A DNA stretch of 62,136 bases from Clostridiales bacterium UBA4039 (GTDB taxonomy: Bacteria; Bacillota; Clostridia; Lachnospirales; Vallitaleaceae): contig DGAD01000001.1 in the NCBI GenBank assembly GCA_002382805.1, positions 1-62,136 of the forward strand, written 5' to 3'. The position numbers and the translations under genes were made by a program. This document shows positions 55,403-62,136 of this stretch, piece after piece. Below the pieces are notes generated by a model that searched no databases, was not told the DNA's origin, and saw nothing but the letters and a program-made list of their open reading frames with translations. Within the stretch, counting starts at the first letter, position 1. Every line of letters begins with the position of its first letter.

Positions 55403-57385
55403 ATGAGTACTATTCAAGAACAAGCAATTAACACGATACGCATTTTGTCCGCTGAGGGTGTGCAAAAAGCAAATTCAGGTCATCCGGGCTTACCTATGGG
55501 GGCTGCTCCTATGGCGTTTGAGTTATGGGCAAATCATATGAACCACAATCCGAAAAACCCACAATGGGATAACCGCGATCGTTTTATTCTTTCAGCAGGA
55601 CATGGCTCAATGCTTGTGTATTCTTTATTGCACTTATTTGGATATGGATTAAAAATAGAAGATTTAAAGAACTTTAGACAATGGGATTCATTAACACCAG
55701 GACACCCTGAGTTTGGTCATACAGTTGGTGTTGAGACAACAACAGGACCTTTAGGGGCCGGATTTGCAACAGGTATAGGAATGGCTATGGCTGAGGCACA
55801 TTTAGCATCAAAATTCAATAAAGAAAATTACCCAATTGTAGATCACTATATTTATTCAATTGTGGGTGATGGGTGCTTAATGGAAGGTGTAACTGCAGAA
55901 GCGGCATCTTTAGCAGGAACATTAGGTTTAGACAAATTTATTGCTCTTTATGACTCCAATAAAATTTCTATTGAAGGAAGTACCGACTTAGCCTTTACTG
56001 AAGACGTTGGAAAGCGTTTTGAAGCGTATCATTGGCAAGTATTGGAAGTGGAAGATGGTAATGACCCAGTTGCTATCGGAAAAGCAATTGAACAAGCAAA
56101 AGCAAATAAAACACAACCTTCATTAATTATTGTAAAGACAAAAATCGGTCATGGATGTCCGGCGAAAGAAGGAAAAGCTAGTGCACATGGCGAACCATTA
56201 GGTCAAGAAAATTTAAATGCGGCTAAAGAAAATCTTGGCATGCCACTAGATAAGGAATTCTATGTATCAGAAGCTGTTCAAACCTATATTGATGAGCTGG
56301 CAGCCCAAGGCGATAAAAAAGAAGCTGCATGGAACGCACTTTTTGCTGAGTACAAAAAAAGCTATCCAGAATTAGCGGCACAATATGAAAAAGACATGTC
56401 AGGATTTATTGATGTGGATGCTCTTGATGCAGAAGAGTTTTGGTCATTTGATGAAAAACCAAACGCAACACGTGCATCATCAGGTCAAGTTATTCAAAAA
56501 TTAGTTAAAATCATTCCAAACCTTTTTGGAGGATCTGCAGACTTAGCACCATCAACAAAAACATGGATGGATGATCAAGGTGAGTTTTCAAAAGAGAATT
56601 ATGCAGGTAAAAACATCCATTTTGGTGTTCGAGAGTTAGCGATGACAGCCATGGGAAATGGTTTGGTACTTCATGGTGGACTCGTTTCCTTTACAAGTAC
56701 ATTCTTTGTGTTTAGTGATTATATGAAACCAATGATTCGTTTGGCTGCACTTATGGGCTTACCACATACATTTGTATTGACACACGATAGCATAGGGGTA
56801 GGAGAAGATGGACCTACACACCAACCAATTGAACAATTGGCGTCATTACGAACAATTCCAAACCTAGTAACATTTAGACCGGCAGATGCAAAAGAAGTGG
56901 CTGCAGGATGGTATTTTGCAGTAACTAACAAAAAGCAACCAACAGCTCTTGTATTAACACGACAAAATGTTGGCTTCTATGAAAAATCAGGAAAAGAAGC
57001 TCTTAAAGGTGGATATATCCTTATTGATTCAGAAAAAGCAACACCAGACGTGATTTTAATGGCGAGTGGTTCAGAAGTAGGACAAGTTGTTGAAGCGGCT
57101 GAAATCCTTAAAAAAGAAGGTATTGATGCTCGCGTTGTTAGTATGCCATCAATGGAGTTGTTTAATGCACAGTCAGCTGAATATAAAGAAAGCGTTCTGC
57201 CAAAAAGCGTTACAAAACGTGTGGCGATGGAAGCGGCAAGAACATTTGGCTGGTATCAATATGTAGGTCTAGAAGGAAAAGTTATAGGACTTGATCGCTT
57301 TGGAGCATCTGCGCCAGGAGCCAAAGTCTATGAAGAATTAGGCATAACAACAGAAGTTGTTGTAGACGCAGTAAAATCTTTATAA
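55403..57385 (+). CDS. tkt: Transketolase
   Basis: Thiamine-diphosphate enzyme of the pentose phosphate pathway, moving two-carbon units. The 660 residues are one full-length chain. [31 protein letters not shown] and the ThDP motif [18 protein letters not shown] lie in the first domain. The pyrimidine domain has [15 protein letters not shown] and [20 protein letters not shown], and a C-terminal domain follows. Ribosome site AAGGAGG lies 11 bases upstream. It ends with a strong terminator. Some Clostridia use a split transketolase, but this one is intact. Confidence 0.96.
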   Translation: MSTIQEQAINTIRILSAEGVQKANSGHPGLPMGAAPMAFELWANHMNHNPKNPQWDNRDRFILSAGHGSMLVYSLLHLFGYGLKIEDLKNFRQWDSLTPGHPEFGHTVGVETTTGPLGAGFATGIGMAMAEAHLASKFNKENYPIVDHYIYSIVGDGCLMEGVTAEAASLAGTLGLDKFIALYDSNKISIEGSTDLAFTEDVGKRFEAYHWQVLEVEDGNDPVAIGKAIEQAKANKTQPSLIIVKTKIGHGCPAKEGKASAHGEPLGQENLNAAKENLGMPLDKEFYVSEAVQTYIDELAAQGDKKEAAWNALFAEYKKSYPELAAQYEKDMSGFIDVDALDAEEFWSFDEKPNATRASSGQVIQKLVKIIPNLFGGSADLAPSTKTWMDDQGEFSKENYAGKNIHFGVRELAMTAMGNGLVLHGGLVSFTSTFFVFSDYMKPMIRLAALMGLPHTFVLTHDSIGVGEDGPTHQPIEQLASLRTIPNLVTFRPADAKEVAAGWYFAVTNKKQPTALVLTRQNVGFYEKSGKEALKGGYILIDSEKATPDVILMASGSEVGQVVEAAEILKKEGIDARVVSMPSMELFNAQSAEYKESVLPKSVTKRVAMEAARTFGWYQYVGLEGKVIGLDRFGASAPGAKVYEELGITTEVVVDAVKSL

Positions 57386-57426
57386 GCTGAAGGCATAGGC
57401 AAAATATATAAAGAGTCAAACGTATC

Positions 57427-57453
57427 AAGAGCATCCAAATGGATGCTCTTTTT
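57427..57453 (+). terminator. tkt terminator
   Basis: A perfect 10-bp stem (AAGAGCATCC with GGATGCTCTT) and AAAT loop are followed by a short T-run. Confidence 0.88.
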
Positions 57454-57490
57454 CCACGGTATTTTCTGCTAAAGAGAACGAAGGGATGAC

Positions 57491-57518
57491 TTGACTTTTT
57501 TTTTGAGAGCTTTATAAT
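57491..57518 (+). promoter_or_regulatory. Promoter for the rnz-like gene
   Basis: TTGACT (57491-57496), a 16-bp T-rich spacer and TATAAT (57513-57518), 45 bases before the start codon. Confidence 0.75.
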
Positions 57519-57562
57519 TAAGATGATTTGATATAAAATGGATTTAGAAATGAGGCGTTTTC

Positions 57563-58471
57563 ATGTTAGATGTGTGTTTGTTAGGTACAGGAGGTATGAT
57601 GCCTTTACCTTATAGATGGTTAACTTCTTTAATGACAAGATACAATGGAAGTAACCTATTAATTGATTGTGGAGAAGGAACCCAAATTACGATGAAGCTT
57701 CAAGGGTGGAGTTTTAAAGATATCGATCAGATTTGCTTTACCCATTATCATGGGGATCATATCAGTGGTTTGCCCGGCTTGTTGCTGACAATCGGTAACT
57801 CAGAGCGAAAAAAACCCTTGCGACTCATTGGACCGAAAGGACTCAAGCGTGTTGTTAATGGGTTAAGAGTTATAGCACCTGAACTACCCTTTGAGATAGA
57901 ATTTATTGAATTAACAGAAGACGTACAAACCATTCAAAGCAATGGTTATATCATTCAAGCATATAAAGTAAATCATAAAATTACGTGCTATGGATATACT
58001 TTGGAAATTCCCCGCAAAGGAAAGTTTGATGCGCAAAAAGCAAAAGCGTTAGATATTCCTCTACATTTTTGGTCACGCTTACAAAATGGAGAGACGATTT
58101 TAGATGGAGAAAAAACCTATACTCCAGATTTGGTTATGGGAGAAGAACGGAAAGGATTAAAAGTGACATATTGTACAGATACTCGACCGGTACAAAACAT
58201 TATAGACAGTGCTAAAGATGCAGATTTGTTTATTTGTGAAGGTATGTATGGAGAAAAAGCGGAGCAGACGAACGCAGTGCAATATAAGCATATGACATTT
58301 GAAGAAGCAGCAACATTAGCTCAAAAAGCCAAAGTCAATGAATTATGGTTAACGCATTTTAGTCCGGCACTGGTATACCCAAAAGAATTTTTACCTGAGG
58401 CAAAAAAAATATTTAAAAATACAAAAATTGGCAAAGATCGAATGACAAAGACATTGAAGTTTCAAGAATGA
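57563..58471 (+). CDS. rnz: Ribonuclease Z-like metallo-beta-lactamase protein
   Basis: Zinc-dependent hydrolase of 302 residues, close to the length of bacterial RNase Z (about 307), which trims tRNA 3' ends. The metal motif THYHGDHISGLPGLL is the RNase Z form (H-x-H-x-D-H). The entry segment LGTGGMMPLPYRWLTS and LLIDCGEGTQ agree, and the third motif region reads CTDTRPVQN with a later HFSPAL. The N-terminal loop PYRWLTS deviates from the usual PS-x-x-RN-x-S form, so specificity is somewhat less certain. Both tRNAs in this window lack an encoded CCA, which is compatible with RNase Z use. Confidence 0.82.
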   Translation: MLDVCLLGTGGMMPLPYRWLTSLMTRYNGSNLLIDCGEGTQITMKLQGWSFKDIDQICFTHYHGDHISGLPGLLLTIGNSERKKPLRLIGPKGLKRVVNGLRVIAPELPFEIEFIELTEDVQTIQSNGYIIQAYKVNHKITCYGYTLEIPRKGKFDAQKAKALDIPLHFWSRLQNGETILDGEKTYTPDLVMGEERKGLKVTYCTDTRPVQNIIDSAKDADLFICEGMYGEKAEQTNAVQYKHMTFEEAATLAQKAKVNELWLTHFSPALVYPKEFLPEAKKIFKNTKIGKDRMTKTLKFQE

Positions 58472-58561
58472 TATTCAAGAGAATCGTATTTGTACCGATA
58501 TATAAAGAAAGAAGCTATAACTGTTTGACATGTAACCATCGAAGAGAATGGGGGAATAAAG

Positions 58562-59131
58562 ATGCGTAAAGTGCTACCTATTTTAATATTAGTTTTGGTT
58601 ATTGGTGGAATTGTATATTATTATGGATTGCAAGGACGTGAAAATCAAGACAATGAAAGTTCAGGGGTATTAACGGATGAGAGAATCCTTGAACTATCCC
58701 AATCAACAACAGAATTAGCCAACTTTATAAGTTCGGTTAAAGAAACACCTGAGCAGGTGGTTCGTACCAATTCGATTATTCGAAAAATGACATACAGTGG
58801 TGAATATAATGAGGCGGAAGTTGAAAGCCTGATAAATATGCAGCGTATGTTGTTTCAAGAAGAATTATTGGAACATAACCCTAAAGAATTTCATCATATA
58901 ATGATTCGCTCGGAACTAGAGCAGTGGGAAAAAGCAGAATTAAAGATTATAGGTTCGGAGTATTTGCCTGCAAAGTATCAGTCGGATGATACAGCCATTG
59001 TAAAAGTGATTTTTTATACCAATGATCCCAACAGAGATATCTATGCGCAGTACGTGTTAGTGAAAAATGCACTAGATCAATGGGAAATCAAAGGATGGAT
59101 GGGTGCAGAACCCTTTGAAATTGTGAAATAA
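58562..59131 (+). CDS. Membrane-anchored protein of unknown function
   Basis: I do not recognise this 189-residue protein. One N-terminal hydrophobic helix (about 5-24) should act as a signal anchor. The rest is acidic, with a mostly helical middle (about 35-125) and a C-terminal part of about 60 residues that looks like a beta-rich NTF2-like fold (AIVKVIFYTNDPNRDIYAQY, WEIKGWMGAEPFEIVK). It probably sits outside the membrane. GGGGGAA precedes the start. It is 9 bases before tsaD, so it shares its transcript, but no t6A role can be claimed. Confidence 0.75.
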   Translation: MRKVLPILILVLVIGGIVYYYGLQGRENQDNESSGVLTDERILELSQSTTELANFISSVKETPEQVVRTNSIIRKMTYSGEYNEAEVESLINMQRMLFQEELLEHNPKEFHHIMIRSELEQWEKAELKIIGSEYLPAKYQSDDTAIVKVIFYTNDPNRDIYAQYVLVKNALDQWEIKGWMGAEPFEIVK

Positions 59132-59140
59132 GGAGACTAT

Positions 59141-60163
59141 ATGAAAGACGTTACGATACTAGCAATAGAAACATCGTGTGATGAGACGGCAGCAGCAGTC
59201 GTTGTTAATGGACGCAAAGTATTATCGAATGTAATTTCATCACAAATTGATACACATAAAAAATTTGGTGGAGTTGTTCCGGAGGTTGCTTCAAGAAAGC
59301 ATATTGAAAAAATAGATATCGTTATCGATGAAGCCCTTGAAGAAGCAAACTGTACATTTGAAGATATAGATGCAATAGCAGTGACCTATGGTCCGGGGCT
59401 AGTTGGTGCGTTATTAGTAGGGGTGGCCCAAGCAAAAGCGTTAGCGTTTGCGTTGGATAAACCTTTAATTGGTGTCCATCATATAGAAGGACACATAGCA
59501 GCAAACTATATAGAGAATAAAGCGTTTGAACCGCCTTTTTTGTGCCTTGTCGTATCGGGAGGCCATACGCACTTGGTTCATGTGAAAAAATATGATGAAT
59601 TCACGATCATAGGGAAAACGCGAGATGATGCCATCGGTGAAGCCTTTGACAAAGTGGCGCGTTCTATTGGTCTAGGCTATCCTGGAGGGCCCAAAATTGA
59701 TCGGCTAGCTCCTGAAGGTGACGCAACATATATTGATTTTCCAAAAGCAAAAGTCGAAGGATATGATTTTAGCTTTAGTGGAGTCAAGTCTGCTGTATTA
59801 AATTACCTGAATCAATGTAAGATGAAAAATGAAGAAATTATTCCAAAGCATATTGCTGCATCTTTTCAACATGCGGTTGTTGAAGCCGTCGTTGAAAAAA
59901 CCTTTTTGGCAGCCGATGCATTAAATATAGAAAAAGTTGCTATCGCTGGAGGGGTTGCAGCGAATTCGAAGCTACGTGAACGCATGAGGCAAGAGTGCGC
60001 TGTGCGTAATATTCAATTGCAATATCCTTCGCCAATTCTTTGCACAGATAATGCGGCAATGATCGGAGCGGCAGCATATTATGATTTTATCAATGGACGA
60101 AAAGATGGAATGGACCTTAATGCAATACCCAACTTAAAATTAACAAATAAAAAAAGCGACTAG
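59141..60163 (+). CDS. tsaD: tRNA t6A synthesis catalytic subunit TsaD
   Basis: Transfers the threonylcarbamoyl group to A37 of ANN-decoding tRNAs, with TsaB and TsaE. The 340 residues match the family. [16 protein letters not shown] and [15 protein letters not shown] are N-terminal signatures. The metal-binding HIEGH is at 114-118, and [27 protein letters not shown] and the C-terminal [14 protein letters not shown] follow. The ribosome site is AAGGAG. Its TAG stop forms the loop of the terminator hairpin. Confidence 0.97.
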   Translation: MKDVTILAIETSCDETAAAVVVNGRKVLSNVISSQIDTHKKFGGVVPEVASRKHIEKIDIVIDEALEEANCTFEDIDAIAVTYGPGLVGALLVGVAQAKALAFALDKPLIGVHHIEGHIAANYIENKAFEPPFLCLVVSGGHTHLVHVKKYDEFTIIGKTRDDAIGEAFDKVARSIGLGYPGGPKIDRLAPEGDATYIDFPKAKVEGYDFSFSGVKSAVLNYLNQCKMKNEEIIPKHIAASFQHAVVEAVVEKTFLAADALNIEKVAIAGGVAANSKLRERMRQECAVRNIQLQYPSPILCTDNAAMIGAAAYYDFINGRKDGMDLNAIPNLKLTNKKSD

Positions 60164-60173
60164 GTCGCTTTTT
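60151..60173. terminator. Bidirectional terminator with the tsaD stop codon as its loop
   Basis: A perfect 10-bp stem (AAAAAGCGAC 60151-60160 with GTCGCTTTTT 60164-60173) has the 3-nt loop TAG, which is the tsaD stop codon. A and T tracts on both arms let it serve the convergent ferritin gene as well. Confidence 0.88.
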
Positions 60174-60192
60174 ATTCTATAGGATATATAGA

Positions 60193-60702
60193 TTATTCTG
60201 CTGCAGGAGCAGTAAATGTACGTTTTGCTAGTTCACCATCAAGGTTGAATAGAACTGCTGGATTATTGTCTGCTCTTTTTAACTTTTGAACATAGTTTTT
60301 AAATGTAGCCATTTCTTCAACTTGTTCATCTATAAACCATTTAAGAAAACTAATCGTTGCATGTTCCTTTTCGTCCATGGCAATATTCATCAAATGATAG
60401 ATACGATCAGTGACAAATTTTTCGTGTTCCAAAGAATGTTCGAACAAGTCAACAATATTATCATAGTCAACTGGTGGGGTTTCAAAACCTTTCATAACGA
60501 TTGTTGCGTCCATTTCATTGAGAAAATTAAAAAATTTCATTGCATGGAATTTTTCTTCTTCGGCTTGAACGATGAAAAAGTTTGCAAATCCGTCTAAATC
60601 TTGTGTGTACGCATAAGACGCAGCGGCAAGATAAAGATGAGATGAATAGAACTCATATTTTATTTGTTCATTAATTTCGTCAATTAATTTTTGGCTTAAC
60701 AT
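60193..60702 (-). CDS. ftnA: Ferritin, FtnA type
   Basis: Iron-storage cage protein with 169 residues. The ferroxidase ligands fall at the same numbers I recall for E. coli FtnA: Glu17, Glu50, His53, Glu94, Gln127 and Glu130. There is no haem-binding Met of bacterioferritin in the expected place. The ribosome site GGAGG precedes the minus-strand ATG. A promoter with extended -10 (TATGC-TATAAT) reads on the minus strand at 60751-60761. It converges with tsaD and diverges from ispD. I see no convincing Fur or PerR box. Confidence 0.95.
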   Translation of the reverse strand: MLSQKLIDEINEQIKYEFYSSHLYLAAASYAYTQDLDGFANFFIVQAEEEKFHAMKFFNFLNEMDATIVMKGFETPPVDYDNIVDLFEHSLEHEKFVTDRIYHLMNIAMDEKEHATISFLKWFIDEQVEEMATFKNYVQKLKRADNNPAVLFNLDGELAKRTFTAPAAE

Positions 60703-60750
60703 ATTAATACCTCCATTTAATTTAATATTTTATTTATACTTACATAGAGT

Positions 60751-60761
60751 ATTATAGCATA
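60751..60761 (-). promoter_or_regulatory. Extended -10 promoter of the ferritin gene
   Basis: On the minus strand TATGC is followed by TATAAT, an extended -10, 48 bases before the ftnA start. The -35 is poor. Confidence 0.6.
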
Positions 60762-60805
60762 GATTCGTTAAAATAGAAAAGTAAAGAAGACAAAGGAGAA
60801 AACAT

Positions 60806-61498
60806 ATGCATATAAGTGTAATTATCCTTGCAGCAGGGAAAGGTCGCCGCATGGAACAAAATATAAACAAACAATTTTTAGAAGTTAATGGAAAGCCGAT
60901 TCTAAGTTATACAATAGAAGCATTTGTTGCTCAAGAGGGGATTGATGAGATTGTATTAGTTATTAATCCTTTAGAAGAAAAGATGATTGAAACAAAGGTA
61001 CTTGCTCACATAGAGGGAGAAAGAAAAAATAGAATACGTATTGCCTATGGAGGAAAAGAACGATATAACTCGGTATATAATGGGCTAATAGCATTAGATG
61101 AACAGTGTGAGGCTGTATTGATTCATGATGGAGCAAGACCGTTAATTTCTCGAGCAGTTATTGAAAAGACAATCCAAGCACTTAAGAAACATGATGGATG
61201 TCTAGTGGGGGTCAAAGCAAAAGATACATATAAAATTGTCGGACCAACAATGGAAGTTAAACGTACAGTATGTCGGGATAAACTATTTCAGATACAGACA
61301 CCTCAAGGTTTTAAAAAACATGTTATTCTTGAAGCCTATAAAAATGCAGGAGATAACTTTAATAAAATTACCGATGATGGTATGATGGTAGAACAATTTA
61401 CAGATTATAAAGTTATTGTAATTGAGGGAGAATACAGTAATATCAAGGTTACAACACCCGAAGATTTGGAGATTATGAAGACTTTGTTAAAAAAATGA
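60806..61498 (+). CDS. ispD: 2-C-methyl-D-erythritol 4-phosphate cytidylyltransferase
   Basis: Third enzyme of the MEP isoprenoid pathway; joins CTP and methylerythritol phosphate. The 230 residues show ILAAGKGRRMEQNINKQFL (nucleotide loop with the key Lys), the central IHDGARPL and the late TPQGFKKHVILEAY and DDGMMVE segments. The ribosome site is AAAGGAG. It is normally followed by ispF, but here tRNA genes come next. No terminator is visible, so it may read into the tRNA region. Confidence 0.95.
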   Translation: MHISVIILAAGKGRRMEQNINKQFLEVNGKPILSYTIEAFVAQEGIDEIVLVINPLEEKMIETKVLAHIEGERKNRIRIAYGGKERYNSVYNGLIALDEQCEAVLIHDGARPLISRAVIEKTIQALKKHDGCLVGVKAKDTYKIVGPTMEVKRTVCRDKLFQIQTPQGFKKHVILEAYKNAGDNFNKITDDGMMVEQFTDYKVIVIEGEYSNIKVTTPEDLEIMKTLLKK

Positions 61499-61518
61499 GA
61501 AAAATATAACAAAAACTG

Positions 61519-61548
61519 TTGACAAGAGCTTAACGTATATGATATTAT
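61519..61548 (+). promoter_or_regulatory. tRNA promoter P1
   Basis: TTGACA (61519-61524), an 18-bp spacer and TATTAT (61543-61548) preceded by TATGA. It lies about 120 bases before the first tRNA. Confidence 0.75.
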
Positions 61549-61603
61549 ATCTTTCGTTGCCGAACAAGAACTTTAGAAAAGAAACAAATAATTAAGAAAT
61601 AGC

Positions 61604-61632
61604 TTGACATTATATGATGTGTATGATATCTT
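61604..61632 (+). promoter_or_regulatory. tRNA promoter P2
   Basis: TTGACA (61604-61609), a 17-bp spacer and TATCTT (61627-61632), again preceded by TATGA. It is in tandem with P1. Confidence 0.7.
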
Positions 61633-61667
61633 AATTAGGCGTTAAATAACAAGTGATTCATTGATAT

Positions 61668-61753
61668 GGAGAGGTGTCCGAGTGGTTTAAGGAGCTGGTC
61701 TTGAAAACCAGTGACTCCGAAAGGGGCCGTGGGTTCGAATCCCACCTTCTCCG
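61668..61753 (+). tRNA. tRNA-Ser (anticodon UGA)
   Basis: An 86-base tRNA with acceptor stem GGAGAGG paired to CTTCTCC (one G-T pair) and discriminator G, as usual for serine. The anticodon arm CTGGT-CTTGAAA-ACCAG presents TGA. A long variable arm (GTGACTCCGAAAGGGGC region) and the T-loop GGGTTCGAATCCC are clear. No CCA is encoded. Confidence 0.95.
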
Positions 61754-61758
61754 TTATC

Positions 61759-61786
61759 AAAACCACCAATGCATGGTGGTTTTGTT
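61759..61786 (+). terminator. Hairpin after the first serine tRNA
   Basis: A 9-bp stem (AAAACCACC with GGTGGTTTT) and 7-nt loop, followed only by GTTGT. It is a weak terminator or a processing stem. Confidence 0.55.
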
Positions 61787-61811
61787 GTCTCATTGACAAA
61801 TTAGCGCGTTT

Positions 61812-61900
61812 GGAGAAGTACCCAAGCGGCTGAAGGGGCTCGCCTGGAAAGTGAGTAGGTCGTTAATAGCGGCGCGAGGGTTCAAATCCCTCCTTCTCCG
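61812..61900 (+). tRNA. tRNA-Ser (anticodon GGA)
   Basis: An 89-base tRNA with acceptor GGAGAAG paired to CTTCTCC and discriminator G. The anticodon arm CTCGC-CTGGAAA-GTGAG presents GGA. A long variable arm (TAGGTCGTTAATAGCGGC region) and T-loop GGGTTCAAATCCC are present. No CCA is encoded. With the UGA tRNA it covers the UCN serine codons apart from any separate CGA tRNA. Confidence 0.95.
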
Positions 61901-61903
61901 TTA

Positions 61904-61930
61904 GTTTTTAAGAAATTAAAAACTTCTTCA
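61904..61930 (+). terminator. AT-rich hairpin after the second serine tRNA
   Basis: GTTTTTAA and TTAAAAAC pair around a GAAA tetraloop, followed by TTCTTC. The stem is nearly all A-T, so it is a weak terminator at best. Confidence 0.45.
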
Positions 61931-61939
61931 AAAAAGTTG

Positions 61940-61968
61940 TTGACACGGTCGGTGAGATATGATATTAT
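61940..61968 (+). promoter_or_regulatory. rRNA operon promoter
   Basis: TTGACA (61940-61945), a 17-bp spacer and TATTAT (61963-61968) preceded by TATGA. TATAAT at 61966-61971 is an alternative -10 with a 20-bp spacer. It lies about 155 bases before the 16S start. Confidence 0.85.
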
Positions 61969-62125
61969 AATCTTCGCTGACAAAAACAGCGAAATAGTAA
62001 AAAATACCAAACGAACATTTGATAATTGAATAGTGAAGTAAACCAAGTTATACCAAACAATTCTTGAGAGATCAAGTAACAGTAATAGCGAACAGCTAGT
62101 GTTTAAGCGAGGATAAAAAAACTTT
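61969..62125 (+). ncRNA. rRNA operon leader
   Basis: The transcribed spacer before 16S rRNA. A 7-bp hairpin (TTCGCTG 61973-61979 with CAGCGAA 61987-61993) lies at the expected transcript start. The stretch around 62012-62040 (GATAATTGAATAG) is like the conserved leader element before 16S genes in Clostridia, part of the antitermination or processing region. Confidence 0.65.
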
Positions 62126-62136
62126 TAATTTGAGAG
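62126..62136 (+). rRNA. 16S rRNA gene, first bases only
   Basis: The window ends in AATTTGAGAG, which aligns with the known 5' end of bacterial 16S rRNA just before its universal TTTGATCCTGG. Only about 11 bases are inside. The rRNA promoter and leader upstream agree with this. Confidence 0.72.

Noticed and set aside
60286..60597. 103-codon + strand frame opposite ferritin
   Set aside because: Shadow of a ferritin gene whose ligands are all conserved.
61793..61798. TTGACA between the two serine tRNAs as a promoter
   Set aside because: No -10 box is found at a suitable distance before the second tRNA.

Overview
The window looks like a stretch of core chromosome from a low-GC, Gram-positive anaerobe of the class Clostridia. 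I lean towards the Lachnospirales and relatives (Vallitalea, Petrocella or Cellulosilyticum type), but genus level is a guess. The signs are the AT-rich sequence, strong AGGAGG-type ribosome sites, Firmicutes gene blocks (secA-prfB, ftsEX with an M23 hydrolase and ctp, uvrBA, ktrBA, hom-lysC) and an NADH/ferredoxin-type [FeFe] hydrogenase operon. I see no phage, transposase, CRISPR array or plasmid gene. Nearly all genes run on the + strand; the minus-strand genes are a TPR protein, an SDR and a ferritin.

Layout: 1-2.5 kb, a chemoreceptor. 2.5-11 kb, dnaE, pfkA, a zinc-ribbon membrane protein, the KtrB/KtrA potassium system and an RNA methyltransferase. 11-18 kb, TPR protein, patatin, polyphosphate pair ppx-ppk1, argF. 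18-23 kb, an SDR, two LytR-CpsA-Psr proteins, a TagA/WecG glycosyltransferase and a YitT protein (cell-wall polymer group). 23-31 kb, an MsmX-like sugar ATPase, a CdaR regulator, ftsE-ftsX, an M23 hydrolase, ctpA and a MinJ-like protein (division and wall remodelling). 31-36 kb, uvrB-uvrA behind a LexA-like box. 36-41.4 kb, a PHP protein and the hydrogenase operon hndA-hndB-hndC-hydA. 41.5-46.7 kb, hpf, secA, prfB with a programmed frameshift, and cheW. 46.7-51 kb, the aspartate-family operon (ACT regulator, hom, apgM-like, lysC). 51-60 kb, tex, the t6A genes tsaE, tsaB and tsaD, rimI, tkt and rnz. 60-62.1 kb, ferritin, ispD, two serine tRNAs, and an rRNA promoter with leader; the last dozen bases are the start of a 16S rRNA gene.

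There is no clearly new multi-gene system. The most interesting signals are non-coding. Two near-identical 46-bp repeats flank a long hairpin before dnaE. Four DnaA-box-like motifs with near-helical spacing lie upstream of secA. A dyad sits on the secA promoter and another on the hpf leader. A consensus ArgR box covers the argF start region. Several stop codons lie inside terminator loops, and many promoters share an extended -10 (TATGN) form. At gene level the best leads are the apgM-like protein between hom and lysC (candidate homoserine kinase analogue), an internal start in lysC, and an RF2 frameshift site without the usual upstream Shine-Dalgarno stimulator.

All calls rest on reading the sequence and remembered family motifs; no database search was run.
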